A model generated the notes under the pieces. That model ran no database searches. It was given only the letters and a program-made list of their open reading frames with translations, and was not told where the DNA came from. 64,000 nt of DNA from Actinomycetota bacterium (lineage in GTDB: Bacteria; Actinomycetota; Actinomycetes; Nanopelagicales; Nanopelagicaceae). Location of the stretch: assembly GCA_026392825.1 (NCBI GenBank), contig JAPLBF010000008.1, positions 29,558 to 93,557 on the forward strand. Reading direction: 5' to 3'. Position numbers and translations under genes: made by a program. This document shows, piece after piece, positions 53,046 to 62,371 of this stretch; within the stretch, counting starts at the first letter, position 1; the number at the start of each line of letters is the position of its first letter.

Positions 53046-54216
53046 TCGCGGTTGCAGTTTCGATAATAGGCAACATCAGCGGCGCCGCAATCTTGCCTAG
53101 GTAAATATCTAGAGTTTTTCGTGCTCGCTCACTGGCGGCATTGGTCCGTCCTATTTGGTCGGCGATGATCGTAAAGGCATATTCACGATCACCTGATTGA
53201 ACATAGCCCGCCAAACTGACAGTTCCTGAAAGTGTTCCTGTCTTTGCTTTTACTAAACCGACCGCTTGTGGTGCAGATTCGATATAGCGCTTGCTTAGCG
53301 TTCCCGTTTTCCCACTCACTGGCAGTCCGCCTATCAACTGAGAAAACACAGGATCTGAATGAATTTTGTATAAAAGTTGTGACAAAATGTTGGCAGTTAA
53401 CTTATTTTCTTTTGACAGTCCGCTTGCATCTTTGATGATGATTCTTGAAGGATTAATCCCTAATTCGGTAAGTACTTTATCGAAGGTTTTTGCAACGCCT
53501 TTTTCATTAAAGTCATTACCGGCAGCCTTTGCAGCTAATCGCGCCATTCGTTCTGAAACTATATTGTCGCTCCATACCAAGAACCAATTCATAATTTCTT
53601 TAACCGTTGGCGACGTGGAATAAACGATCTGTTCTGTGGCCAATGATTTGGCCTTCGCCTCGCTCACATCAATCATGGTTGCGCTCACGCCTCGTTTTTT
53701 ATAATACGCCTTGAAATTAGCAACATCTTTAGAAAAAAGGTCATTGTAATAAACCTGTAATTTCTTTACTGGTTCTTCTGACTTCTTGGTAACTGCGCTC
53801 AAACCCCTGGAAGCCAAAGCGTAGAAAGAAGTTCTACCCATTTTTAGCGCTTCCTTGCTATTCATAGATATCCAAGGGTCGTACTCACCGTCAATGACTA
53901 TTGAGTCGGGTGTCGGTCCAAGAGCAACTGATGTAGCGAAGACTTTTGAAGGATCTAAATAACGCAACGTGGCTGACGCTGATAGCAACTTCATCAGTGA
54001 TGCCGGTTTGCGTTGCGAGTTGGCATTAGATTCGAAAACTACTTTTCCGGTGCTGACATCAATTAGCGATACTGAAGGATTGCTAAGTGTTGGAGAAGCA
54101 GCCATGCGCGCAAATACAGTTGCTGCGCTAGCGGGATCGAAGGCGGAAGCATTTGAGGTAGCGAAAATACTTGCCGACAGAAAGGCAGCGCTTAACCCCA
54201 AAAGCTTTCTCATCAA
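53035..54216 (-). CDS. dacB: D-alanyl-D-alanine carboxypeptidase/PBP4-type peptidase
   Basis: Active-site motifs KPASLMKLL (SxxK), SDN, SGKTGT/KAKTGTLSG; signal peptide. Confidence 0.9.
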   Translation of the reverse strand: MMRKLLGLSAAFLSASIFATSNASAFDPASAATVFARMAASPTLSNPSVSLIDVSTGKVVFESNANSQRKPASLMKLLSASATLRYLDPSKVFATSVALGPTPDSIVIDGEYDPWISMNSKEALKMGRTSFYALASRGLSAVTKKSEEPVKKLQVYYNDLFSKDVANFKAYYKKRGVSATMIDVSEAKAKSLATEQIVYSTSPTVKEIMNWFLVWSDNIVSERMARLAAKAAGNDFNEKGVAKTFDKVLTELGINPSRIIIKDASGLSKENKLTANILSQLLYKIHSDPVFSQLIGGLPVSGKTGTLSKRYIESAPQAVGLVKAKTGTLSGTVSLAGYVQSGDREYAFTIIADQIGRTNAASERARKTLDIYLGKIAAPLMLPIIETATAIIG

Positions 54217-54264
54217 TGATTGACCTTTCTAGCGTTTAACCGTTATTAAGTTTAGAGTGCGCAT

Positions 54265-54915
54265 ATGGAAATGAATACACCTGCCACGATTGGACCAGGA
54301 GAATTCTTTCCCGTTGTCGGAGTCGGGCCACACGAGAAACCCTGGCCAACAGGCTCGCAATATGATCCAGAGTTGCTAGAAAATGGCGATCGAAGAAATG
54401 TTTTGGATCATTACAGATATTGGTCAGTCGAGGCAATTGTCGCTGATTTAGACACTAAGCGACATAAATTACATATAGCAATTGAGAATTGGCAGCACGA
54501 TTTAAATATTGGATCTGTCGTCCGCACTGCCAATGCATTTAATGTTTCTGCGGTTCATATTGTTGGCAAGCGTGACTGGAATAAGCGTGGCGCAATGGTT
54601 ACAGATAAATACCTACGAGTGATTCATCACCCAACAATCGCCGATTTTGCAACTTGGTGTAAAGAAAACAAGTTGCCGATTATTGGAATAGATAACGTTC
54701 CAACATCTAAACAACTCGAAGGTTCAGATCTGCCTGAATCTTGTGTTCTTCTTTTTGGCCAAGAAGGCGCGGGTATGTCAGATGAAGGAATTGCTGCGTG
54801 CGAAGTTTTATATGCAATTCAACAATATGGATCTACTCGTTCAATGAACGCTTCCGCTGCAGGCGCAATTGCGATGTATCACTGGGCGCTTCAGCATCTT
54901 CCAAGATTGAGCTAG
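54265..54915 (+). CDS. TrmH/SpoU family RNA methyltransferase
   Basis: IENWQHDLNIGSVVRTANAFNVSAVHIVG, LFGQEGAGMSDEGI, QQYGSTRSMNASAAGAIAMYHW. Confidence 0.92.
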   Translation: MEMNTPATIGPGEFFPVVGVGPHEKPWPTGSQYDPELLENGDRRNVLDHYRYWSVEAIVADLDTKRHKLHIAIENWQHDLNIGSVVRTANAFNVSAVHIVGKRDWNKRGAMVTDKYLRVIHHPTIADFATWCKENKLPIIGIDNVPTSKQLEGSDLPESCVLLFGQEGAGMSDEGIAACEVLYAIQQYGSTRSMNASAAGAIAMYHWALQHLPRLS

Positions 54916-54919
54916 CGGG

Positions 54920-55873
54920 CTAGTCACCTAGATCAGTTGGAGCGGGAACATCTTCCATCGCTTCGCGAACCGCGATAAGGCGTCGATCAATCTCGTTCGC
55001 CTCATCCATACGCCCAAGGCTGCGCAGAACCGTTGACATGCGAGTTTCTATATCGACGATGAGTTCAAAATCTTTTGGCTCATCTTCAGAAATTATCTGC
55101 AATACGCCATCTAAAGTGGATAAGCCCTCTTCGAGCTTGCCGATCAGTACTTCCGCTTTGCCGTATTCAAGAAGTGCGAAAGTTTCGCGGCGGTGGTCGT
55201 GTCCGGTTTCAAATACATCGATCGCTTTACGCGCTGCTTCGAGCGCTTTCTCGCCATCGCCAATTTCGACATAACAAGATGCGATTTTCTGATCACAACG
55301 CGCTACTTGAATTACTTCTTTCTCAGTCTTAAAAATTAGACGCGCTTCTTTAAATGTAGAAATTGCTAAATCAAATTTCTTTAATTCGCGATAAGCGCAT
55401 CCGAGGAGATGAAGATCGTTTGCCGCACCAACCTGGTTTCCATCAACCAAATGCTCTTGCGCGCATTCATCCATAATCTCGACAACTTTTTCAAAATTCT
55501 TAGAGGCATACCACCACTCGCCTAAGGTGCAGGCGAGTTCAAGTGAAAGAGGCGATTTACTTTCGCGTAGAATTTCTACCGCTTTACTCATTGCAGATGC
55601 TGCTTCATCCATGCGCTTTAATTGATTTAAGTTGTAACCAATTGCCGAGTAAGCCTGAGCAAGTCCTTCACTGGATTCTGCTGCGCCGAGTTCGGCGAAA
55701 ATATCTCGTGCGGTTTCGGCGAGCGCGAGCGCTTCGTCATATTGACCGCGAGCAAAGATTCGGGCGGAGAGTTCGTAATAAGTATTTGCGCGTTCTGCGC
55801 CATTTACTTCCGGTATTCGATCCCAGAGCATTTCCTCGGATACGAGCTCGTCTTGGCCATCATCTTCGCTCAT
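54920..55873 (-). CDS. TPR repeat-containing protein
   Basis: 317 aa of helical repeats (GQYDEALALAETARDIFAELGA; KKFDLAISTFKEARLIFKTE). Confidence 0.82.
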   Translation of the reverse strand: MSEDDGQDELVSEEMLWDRIPEVNGAERANTYYELSARIFARGQYDEALALAETARDIFAELGAAESSEGLAQAYSAIGYNLNQLKRMDEAASAMSKAVEILRESKSPLSLELACTLGEWWYASKNFEKVVEIMDECAQEHLVDGNQVGAANDLHLLGCAYRELKKFDLAISTFKEARLIFKTEKEVIQVARCDQKIASCYVEIGDGEKALEAARKAIDVFETGHDHRRETFALLEYGKAEVLIGKLEEGLSTLDGVLQIISEDEPKDFELIVDIETRMSTVLRSLGRMDEANEIDRRLIAVREAMEDVPAPTDLGD

Positions 55874-55940
55874 CGATACCCCCAGATCTATTTCACTTGA
55901 GTTGAGATTAGTCCAAAGTGGATCTACGGGAGCGCTGACT

Positions 55941-55960
55941 TAGCCGTTTTCGGCTATTTT
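55941..55960 (+). terminator. Terminator-like hairpin plus T-tract in the cbiM leader region
   Basis: TAGCCG-TTTT-CGGCTA followed by TTTT; perfect 6-bp stem. Confidence 0.5.
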
Positions 55961-55985
55961 CCAGATGCGAATCATTTGCATCTGG
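55961..55985 (+). promoter_or_regulatory. 25-bp near-perfect palindrome upstream of cbiM, candidate metal-regulator operator
   Basis: CCAGATGCgAATcATTtGCATCTGG: 12-nt arms around a central c with one non-Watson-Crick pair; ends 14 bp before the cbiM ATG. Confidence 0.65.
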
Positions 55986-55999
55986 GTTAAAATCAAGCC

Positions 56000-56674
56000 A
56001 TGCATATCCCTGATGGGTTCATTGGCCTTCCTACCTCTGGCGCTTTCGCCGTGGTGGCTGCCGCTGGCGTGGCCATTTCTATCCGTGGGGCGAAATCCTC
56101 ACTCGATGAAAAGACCGCGCCTCTGGCCGGCCTGACTGCCACTTTTATCTTTGCGGTACAGATGCTCAACTTCCCGGTGGCGGCAGGCACCAGTGGCCAC
56201 CTACTTGGCGCCGCCCTCGCCGCAGTTTTGATCGGACCGTATGCGGCAACTCTTGCAATAACAATTGTTCTAATCTTGCAAGCTCTTTTATTTGCCGATG
56301 GTGGACTAAGCGCACTTGGTTTAAGCATTTTCAATATGTCAATCGTTGCCGTCTGGTTTGGCTACGGAGTATTCCTGTTGGTTAAGAAGATTGCACCGAA
56401 GAAGAAGGTCTCAATCAGTATTGCGGCCGCAATCGCTGCGCTGCTATCTGTCCCAGCCGCCGCAGCAGGTTTTGTTCTGCAATATGCAATCGGCGCAAAT
56501 GCCACATTCTCGATCTCGGCAGTATTCACTGCAATGATCGGCACACACTTGCTTATAGGAATCGGCGAAGCTTTAATCACCTTCTTTGCAGTAGGCGCAG
56601 TACTCGCCAGCCGCTCAGATTTAGTTTATGGATATAAGAATCAAGTCTCTCAATTAGAAATTCGGGCTAATTAA
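56000..56674 (+). CDS. cbiM: Cobalt/nickel ECF transporter substrate-specific component CbiM
   Basis: MHIPDGFIGLPTSGAF conserved N-terminus; TSGHLLGAALAAVLIGPYAA; LLIGIGEALITFF. Confidence 0.96.
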   Translation: MHIPDGFIGLPTSGAFAVVAAAGVAISIRGAKSSLDEKTAPLAGLTATFIFAVQMLNFPVAAGTSGHLLGAALAAVLIGPYAATLAITIVLILQALLFADGGLSALGLSIFNMSIVAVWFGYGVFLLVKKIAPKKKVSISIAAAIAALLSVPAAAAGFVLQYAIGANATFSISAVFTAMIGTHLLIGIGEALITFFAVGAVLASRSDLVYGYKNQVSQLEIRAN

Positions 56675-56976
56675 TGAAACAGAAGACATTTTTAATCTCA
56701 GGCTTTATCGCATCACTCTTTCTTGCCGGCGTCGTTTCTTTTTACGCTTCGTCTAGCCCTGATGGACTTGAAAAAGTCGCTGGTGAAATTGGATTTTTAG
56801 ATTCTGCAAAAGAGCACACAAATAGCGATGGCGTGCTCGCTGATTACGGTGTTAAAGGAGTTGAGAACGCCCGACTTTCAACAGGTGCCGCTGGAGTGAT
56901 TGGCGTAATTGCTACTGGCGCTATCTCTACTGGGCTCTTTTTCTTGATCCGTCGTAAACCTGGCGGAATAAAATAA
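56674..56976 (+). CDS. cbiN: PDGLE-domain CbiN-like component
   Basis: SSSPDGLEKVAGEIGF; two TMs; between cbiM and cbiQ. Confidence 0.92.
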   Translation: MKQKTFLISGFIASLFLAGVVSFYASSSPDGLEKVAGEIGFLDSAKEHTNSDGVLADYGVKGVENARLSTGAAGVIGVIATGAISTGLFFLIRRKPGGIK

Positions 56977-57791
56977 AAATTCAAAGCCCAGACCTTGATC
57001 TCGTACATAGTCACGGCCACCATCACGGCCACGATGTAGGGGAACGTCTTTACTTACACCGACATTCGGTAGCCCATTCCCTAGCTGCCCACGTCAAGAT
57101 TTTGACTGTTCTAGCCTTTATTTCAGTCTCCGTAGCCACTCCGATTACCCGCTGGCCCGCGTTTATCGCCTTCTTTAGCCTGTTGATCTTTACTGCGGTG
57201 ATGAGCAAAATTCCGCTTCTGCTTCTCTTTAAGCGCGCATTAATCGAAATTCCATTTATCTTCTTCGCGATATTGATGCCGTTTTTTGGTAAAGGAGAAA
57301 AGTTCTCTGTTTTCGGTTTAGAACTTTATCGTGATGGTTTGCTGGCCGGAACATCGATTGTCATAAAAGGAACACTTGGCGTTTTAGCGGCCGTCATACT
57401 CTCCACGACCACAACTGCGCGCGAAATTTTGCGTGGCGTCGAAACTTTAAAACTTCCTACGATTATGGTTCAGATCGCTTCATTTATGTTGCGCTACATC
57501 AATGTGATTAGCGATGAGATGGAGCGGATGAAAGTCGCCCGCGAATCACGTGGTTTTGTCGCAACTGGAATCAAACATTGGAAAGTTTTAGCAACAGCAG
57601 CCGCAGCGCTCTTTATCCGTTCATACGAACGCGGTGAGCGAGTGCACTTAGCAATGCTCTCGCGTGGCTTTGATGGTGTACTCCCATCTTTAAACAATCA
57701 ATCTGTAACTGCGCGGCAATGGTTAACAGCGCTTTCCATCCCATTTCTAGCTCTCACCGCTTCACTTATTGCTCTAATGATTGGTTGGTAA
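56973..57791 (+). CDS. cbiQ: ECF transporter transmembrane component CbiQ, with putative non-canonical start
   Basis: Canonical-start ORF only from TTG 57102, but the open frame upstream encodes (ATA)KIQSPDLDLVHSHGHHHGHDVGERLYLHRHSVAHSLAAHVKI, matching the His-rich CbiQ N-terminus and continuing into TVLAFISVSVATPITRW. Confidence 0.8.
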   Translation: MKIQSPDLDLVHSHGHHHGHDVGERLYLHRHSVAHSLAAHVKILTVLAFISVSVATPITRWPAFIAFFSLLIFTAVMSKIPLLLLFKRALIEIPFIFFAILMPFFGKGEKFSVFGLELYRDGLLAGTSIVIKGTLGVLAAVILSTTTTAREILRGVETLKLPTIMVQIASFMLRYINVISDEMERMKVARESRGFVATGIKHWKVLATAAAALFIRSYERGERVHLAMLSRGFDGVLPSLNNQSVTARQWLTALSIPFLALTASLIALMIGW

Positions 57792-57793
57792 AT

Positions 57794-58537
57794 ATGACTA
57801 GCACCCCGAGTCTGCAAATCTCCGAACTCGCATTTGCCTATCCCGATGGCAATCAAGCGCTCTTCGGTGTCAATTTAACAATTCAAAAGGGCGAGCGAGT
57901 TGCACTTCTTGGTCCAAACGGTGCCGGCAAGACAACTTTGGTAATGCATATGAATGGAATACACCCAACTATGCAGGGTGAAGTTCGCATCTCTGGACAG
58001 CTGGTCGACAGCAAAAACAAAGAATCGCTTAAAGCAATCCGCTCTAAGGTAGGAATTGTTTTTCAAGATCCAGATGATCAACTCTTTATGCCAACAGTTG
58101 GAGAAGATGTTGCATTCGGCCCTTACAACATGGGCTTGCGCGGTGAAGAGTTAAATAAAGTAGTAGCCCAAGCGCTAACTCAAGTGGGAATGCTCGACTT
58201 TATCGATCGCCCACCACATCACCTATCTTTTGGACAAAGGCGCAGAGTCGCCGTTGCAACTGTGCTTGCAATGAAGCCGGAGATATTAATTCTCGACGAA
58301 CCATCATCTAATTTAGACCCAGCTAGTCGCCGTGAATTAGCCGATATTTTGCGCTCACTCGAAATCACGATCGTGATGGTTACTCACGACTTGCCTTATG
58401 CACACGAACTTTGCGAGCGTTCAGTAATTCTCTCGGGCGGAATAATCGTCGCCGATGGTAAGACTGATGCAATTCTCAAAGATAAGGCGCTATTGAAATC
58501 TCACCGGCTAGAGCTGCCTGTAGGGTTTGTGTTATGA
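57794..58537 (+). CDS. cbiO: ECF transporter ATP-binding protein CbiO
   Basis: [79 protein letters not shown]. Confidence 0.95.
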   Translation: MTSTPSLQISELAFAYPDGNQALFGVNLTIQKGERVALLGPNGAGKTTLVMHMNGIHPTMQGEVRISGQLVDSKNKESLKAIRSKVGIVFQDPDDQLFMPTVGEDVAFGPYNMGLRGEELNKVVAQALTQVGMLDFIDRPPHHLSFGQRRRVAVATVLAMKPEILILDEPSSNLDPASRRELADILRSLEITIVMVTHDLPYAHELCERSVILSGGIIVADGKTDAILKDKALLKSHRLELPVGFVL

Positions 58538-60567
58538 CTACTGCGAATCCATTTGCCAAGAGAAGCACCCTTGAATACGAACTTCCACCTTTTGCTCTTA
58601 TAACAGATGAGCACTATCTCCCTGCCTTTTATGAAGGATGCACGCAACAGTTAGTGGAAGTTCAGGAAATTCTGAACACTCCAGGGGACGCGACGTTTGA
58701 GAACACAATTGTTGCTCTGGAAAAAAGTGGGCAGATGTTGAAGCGTGTGCTCAGAGTGTTTTTCAATAAATCTTCAAGTGATACCAGTGATTCCTTAGAT
58801 GCTATAGAAGAAGAATTGGCGCCTAAGCTTGCGGCGCATCAAGATGCAATTCAGTTAAATCCTGTGCTCTTCAATCGCATTAAATCCCTATATGAAAACC
58901 GCGAATCTTCGGGGCTCAACACTGAAGATGCCTGGTTGCTAGAGCGTTATTACAAAGATCTCGTCCATTCAGGTGCTCACCTATCTGAATCAGAACGCGA
59001 AAGATTGAAGCAACTCAATGAAGAGCTTTCTAAGCTATCAACTCAGTTCGCTAAGAATGTATTGACCGATACGAATGACTTGGCTGTTCTGGTTGAAAGT
59101 ATTGAAGAGTTAGACGGCTTGAGCGAGAATGAAATTGCAACGGCGGCTGCGGCTGCCAAAGAGCGCGGCCACGAAGGTAAATGGCTAATCGCAATGGTGA
59201 ATTTCTCTGGTAATCCTTTACTGTCTTCACTCACTAATCGTTCGCTGCGAAAGAAAATTATGCAGGAATCGCTGGTTAAAGCTAACCGCAAAAATGAAAG
59301 CGACAATAAGCCAATCCTTTTAAAACTGGTTCAATTACGAGCCGAGCGCGCTAAGTTATTTGGAAATAACACGCATGCCGAGCACGTTATTGCTGTTCAA
59401 ACAGCCGAACATCCTGACAACGTAAATGCGATGTTGAGAAAGATCGCCCCTGCCGCCGTTCGCAATGCCAAAGTGGAAGCAGAAGACCTCAAGAAATCTG
59501 CAGGTGCTGATATTGAAAGCTGGGACTGGGGTTTCTATACCGAGCAGGTTCGTCTCGAGAAGTACAACATCGATACCAGCAAAATGCGTCCATACTTTGA
59601 ATTGGAATCAGTCTTAGAAAAAGGCATCTTTTTCGCCGCCAATAAACTCTTTGGGATTTCCTTTAAGGAACGCCCGGATTTAATTACCTACCATCCTGAA
59701 GCCCGCGCCTTTGATGTCTTTAATGAAGATGGCTCAAAGCTTGGGCTCTTCATCGGTGATTTCTACACTCGCGATTCAAAGCGTGGTGGGGCTTGGATGA
59801 ATAGTCTGGTAAATCAAAACTTCCTCTTCAACCAACTTCCTGTTGTTGTAAATAACCTAAATATTGCAAAGCCTCCGGCTGGTAAACCCACGCTGTTAAC
59901 TTTTGATCAAATTACAACTCTCTTTCACGAGTTTGGCCACACACTTCATGGTCTGCTTTCACAAGTTAAATATCCACGAGTATCTGGAACAAGTGTGCAG
60001 CGCGACTTCGTTGAGTTCCCATCACAGGTTAATGAGATGTGGATTTTGTGGCCAGAGGTCGTAGAAAATTATGCGCGCCATTTCGAAACCGGAGAGAAAC
60101 TCCCCCAAGAGTGGATTGACAATTTAAATGCCGCATCAACTTTCAATGAAGGACATGCCACAACTAGTTATTTAGCTGCTGCAATTTTAGATTTAGCGTG
60201 GCACTCACTCACAGTTGAAGAAGCGGCAAAAGTCAGCGATGTAGAAGCTTTTGAAACCCAGGCGATAAAAGACTACGGTCTTGATTTCTCTCCTGTTCCT
60301 ACGCGTTACCGCTCCACTTACTTCTCGCACATCTTTGCTGGTGGTTATTCGGCCGGTTACTACGGCTATATCTGGTCAGAAGTATTAGATGCCGACACCG
60401 TCGATTGGTTTAAAGAAAATGGCGGATTACAACGCAAGAACGGCGAACACTTTAGAAACACGCTTCTGGGGCGCGGCGGATCGATTGATTCGATGCAGAT
60501 GTTCCGTAATTTCCGGGGACGTGATTCAAAGATCGAGCCGCTTTTAAAGCGACGTGGTTTACTATAG
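58534..60567 (+). CDS. M3 family oligopeptidase (PrlC/Dcp-like)
   Basis: TLFHEFGHTLHGLLSQVKYPRVSGTSVQRDFVEFPSQ zinc site; ATGA overlap with cbiO. Confidence 0.95.
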   Translation: MTTANPFAKRSTLEYELPPFALITDEHYLPAFYEGCTQQLVEVQEILNTPGDATFENTIVALEKSGQMLKRVLRVFFNKSSSDTSDSLDAIEEELAPKLAAHQDAIQLNPVLFNRIKSLYENRESSGLNTEDAWLLERYYKDLVHSGAHLSESERERLKQLNEELSKLSTQFAKNVLTDTNDLAVLVESIEELDGLSENEIATAAAAAKERGHEGKWLIAMVNFSGNPLLSSLTNRSLRKKIMQESLVKANRKNESDNKPILLKLVQLRAERAKLFGNNTHAEHVIAVQTAEHPDNVNAMLRKIAPAAVRNAKVEAEDLKKSAGADIESWDWGFYTEQVRLEKYNIDTSKMRPYFELESVLEKGIFFAANKLFGISFKERPDLITYHPEARAFDVFNEDGSKLGLFIGDFYTRDSKRGGAWMNSLVNQNFLFNQLPVVVNNLNIAKPPAGKPTLLTFDQITTLFHEFGHTLHGLLSQVKYPRVSGTSVQRDFVEFPSQVNEMWILWPEVVENYARHFETGEKLPQEWIDNLNAASTFNEGHATTSYLAAAILDLAWHSLTVEEAAKVSDVEAFETQAIKDYGLDFSPVPTRYRSTYFSHIFAGGYSAGYYGYIWSEVLDADTVDWFKENGGLQRKNGEHFRNTLLGRGGSIDSMQMFRNFRGRDSKIEPLLKRRGLL

Positions 60568-60571
60568 AAAG

Positions 60572-60644
60572 TGGGCCCAGACGGGCTCGAACCGTCGACC
60601 CACGGATTAAAAGTCCGTTGCTCTACCGACTGAGCTATAGGCCC
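60572..60644 (-). tRNA. tRNA-Lys (anticodon UUU)
   Basis: Minus strand GGGCCTATAGCTCAGTCGGTAGAGCAACGGACTTTTAATCCGTGGGTCGACGGTTCGAGCCCGTCTGGGCCCA folds as a 73-nt cloverleaf; anticodon loop CTTTTAA; CCA not encoded. Confidence 0.96.
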
Positions 60645-60748
60645 CACTGTAATTTGGCTTAATCACCACCAAACACTCGCCGTATCTTATGTCATTCTCA
60701 GGCCGAAAATTACACTCAGTTCGATACAACTTAAGCCTTTATTAGAAA

Positions 60749-62359
60749 TCATCGCTTTTTGAAGCCTGATGGGCAAACAGGGGCGGTGGAAGTAACTTTC
60801 TTAGTTACCTTTCCTTTGACGCAGGTTATCGTCTGCTTCTTATCTGTCTTTTTTACAATCGGTAAGCGCTCAGCTGGTAAAGCCGACTTAGGAGCTTCCA
60901 CTCCTGCAGCCTTCTCCTGAATTAATTTAACTTTTATATTCTTTTCACTAAATGTAAATCCTGCAGCTTTCATTTTTAGCCAACCATCTTTTTCTGAAAC
61001 AACAGTTGTGGCTACATTTTGAGATCCATCTGAACCAGAGATTGACACGGTCGCTGAAATCGGTGCTTCCGAAAATCTGTATAAACATCTTGCTGCATCG
61101 CTACGCAATAGCAAGTCATAGGTTCCAAGATTTGGAGTCTTACCGTCTGGTCCAAAATGTATGCCTGTTACTCGGTAATTGAGGAATCCGTCTTTGAATT
61201 CTGGGGATGCACCCTCGTAACCAATTGCGTTTGTAGAAACTATCCCAAGTACGCGCGTTGAATCTTGCAGGCAAGGGTTCCGATTATCCCAAGGAGTAGA
61301 AGTCAATGTCCAATAAGTATTAGAAAATTCTGCTACGTCGTTCACAACTTTTCGAGCCATTTCAATATAGTCAAAGATTTCTCTCGCCCCAGGTTCAACT
61401 GAAATCACGCCTTTGAGAGCGCCCGTGTACTTCTTCTCATCCGTACTCAAATTATTTAAATCACGCTGGTATGCAAATGCTGGAACTCTTACTGGCGCAC
61501 CAGTAATTTCGACTCGGCTATTTAGAGAGTTGAGCGATGAAATGCTTATATCCGGATTCATTAATCGAGCTTTAAACCAACCTGCAGCTGATTTTGACAT
61601 ATGAATAACTGCCCGCATCTGCACATTTTCAGGAAAATCGTAGAGAACACCGCTTTCCGTCGCTGTAAAATACAAAGATGACCATTGATTTCCACCGACT
61701 ACCTTGAAAGGTCTAATTCCCAATTGAACATTTTGTAATATGAATTTCTTCTCTGCTGATTCATAGTACATGCTGTACTGGTATGAAACTAAATACTTCA
61801 AATCAGAGATTTGACCATCAATGACATCAGCCCAAATTGAAGCGGCGCTTCCGCGAGGGAGATTCATGGAAGCATCAGCTGGAAACTCCTTGCCATCTTT
61901 ATCTAAACCTGCCACACGTGGCATATCTCTTTCGAATACTAGTTTTCGAAAATTTCCACCATCGCGACTTATCTCAATACTCTCGATGCAATCGTTATTT
62001 GCCTGCTCCGAGCAAATAGTTAGCATTGGAGATGCTCGAATTTTTGGGCTGCTGCCTGACGAAACAACTCCTTTGAAATCGCAAATCGGGTCAGCTGTGG
62101 AGGAACAGATTTTATCTGGCCAAGTACCCAACCCCGAGGACATTGTCCCCGCGTCATCGCCTACCGAGTAGACACGACTATCGTTCATCGGCTTGTGCAA
62201 GTCAGCTGCAAAGAACGCCTTCTTATCAGTTTCGGCTCCAACGCTACCCGACAGGGCAAGGTTTAGCGCAAGAACAAATAATGAAGTGAAGGCGCTTCTT
62301 CGCATAAGTAATCCCTTTCGCGAGTAATTATACAATGATACACCGCGAGCGTTGGACAA
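60749..62359 (-). CDS. Secreted hypothetical protein with Cys/Lys-rich C-terminal tail
   Basis: Signal peptide (RRSAFTSLFVLALNLALSGSVGAE); C-terminus TITCVKGKVTKKVTSTAPVCPSGFKKR. Confidence 0.8.
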   Translation of the reverse strand: MSNARGVSLYNYSRKGLLMRRSAFTSLFVLALNLALSGSVGAETDKKAFFAADLHKPMNDSRVYSVGDDAGTMSSGLGTWPDKICSSTADPICDFKGVVSSGSSPKIRASPMLTICSEQANNDCIESIEISRDGGNFRKLVFERDMPRVAGLDKDGKEFPADASMNLPRGSAASIWADVIDGQISDLKYLVSYQYSMYYESAEKKFILQNVQLGIRPFKVVGGNQWSSLYFTATESGVLYDFPENVQMRAVIHMSKSAAGWFKARLMNPDISISSLNSLNSRVEITGAPVRVPAFAYQRDLNNLSTDEKKYTGALKGVISVEPGAREIFDYIEMARKVVNDVAEFSNTYWTLTSTPWDNRNPCLQDSTRVLGIVSTNAIGYEGASPEFKDGFLNYRVTGIHFGPDGKTPNLGTYDLLLRSDAARCLYRFSEAPISATVSISGSDGSQNVATTVVSEKDGWLKMKAAGFTFSEKNIKVKLIQEKAAGVEAPKSALPAERLPIVKKTDKKQTITCVKGKVTKKVTSTAPVCPSGFKKR

Positions 62360-62371
62360 TTTTATGCGCCA

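Noticed and set aside
60366-60647. Minus-strand 93-aa ORF (MGPIAQSVEQRTFNPWVDGSSPSGPT...)
   Set aside because: A classic spurious translation of a tRNA gene (here tRNA-Lys) plus antisense of the M3 peptidase; not a protein.
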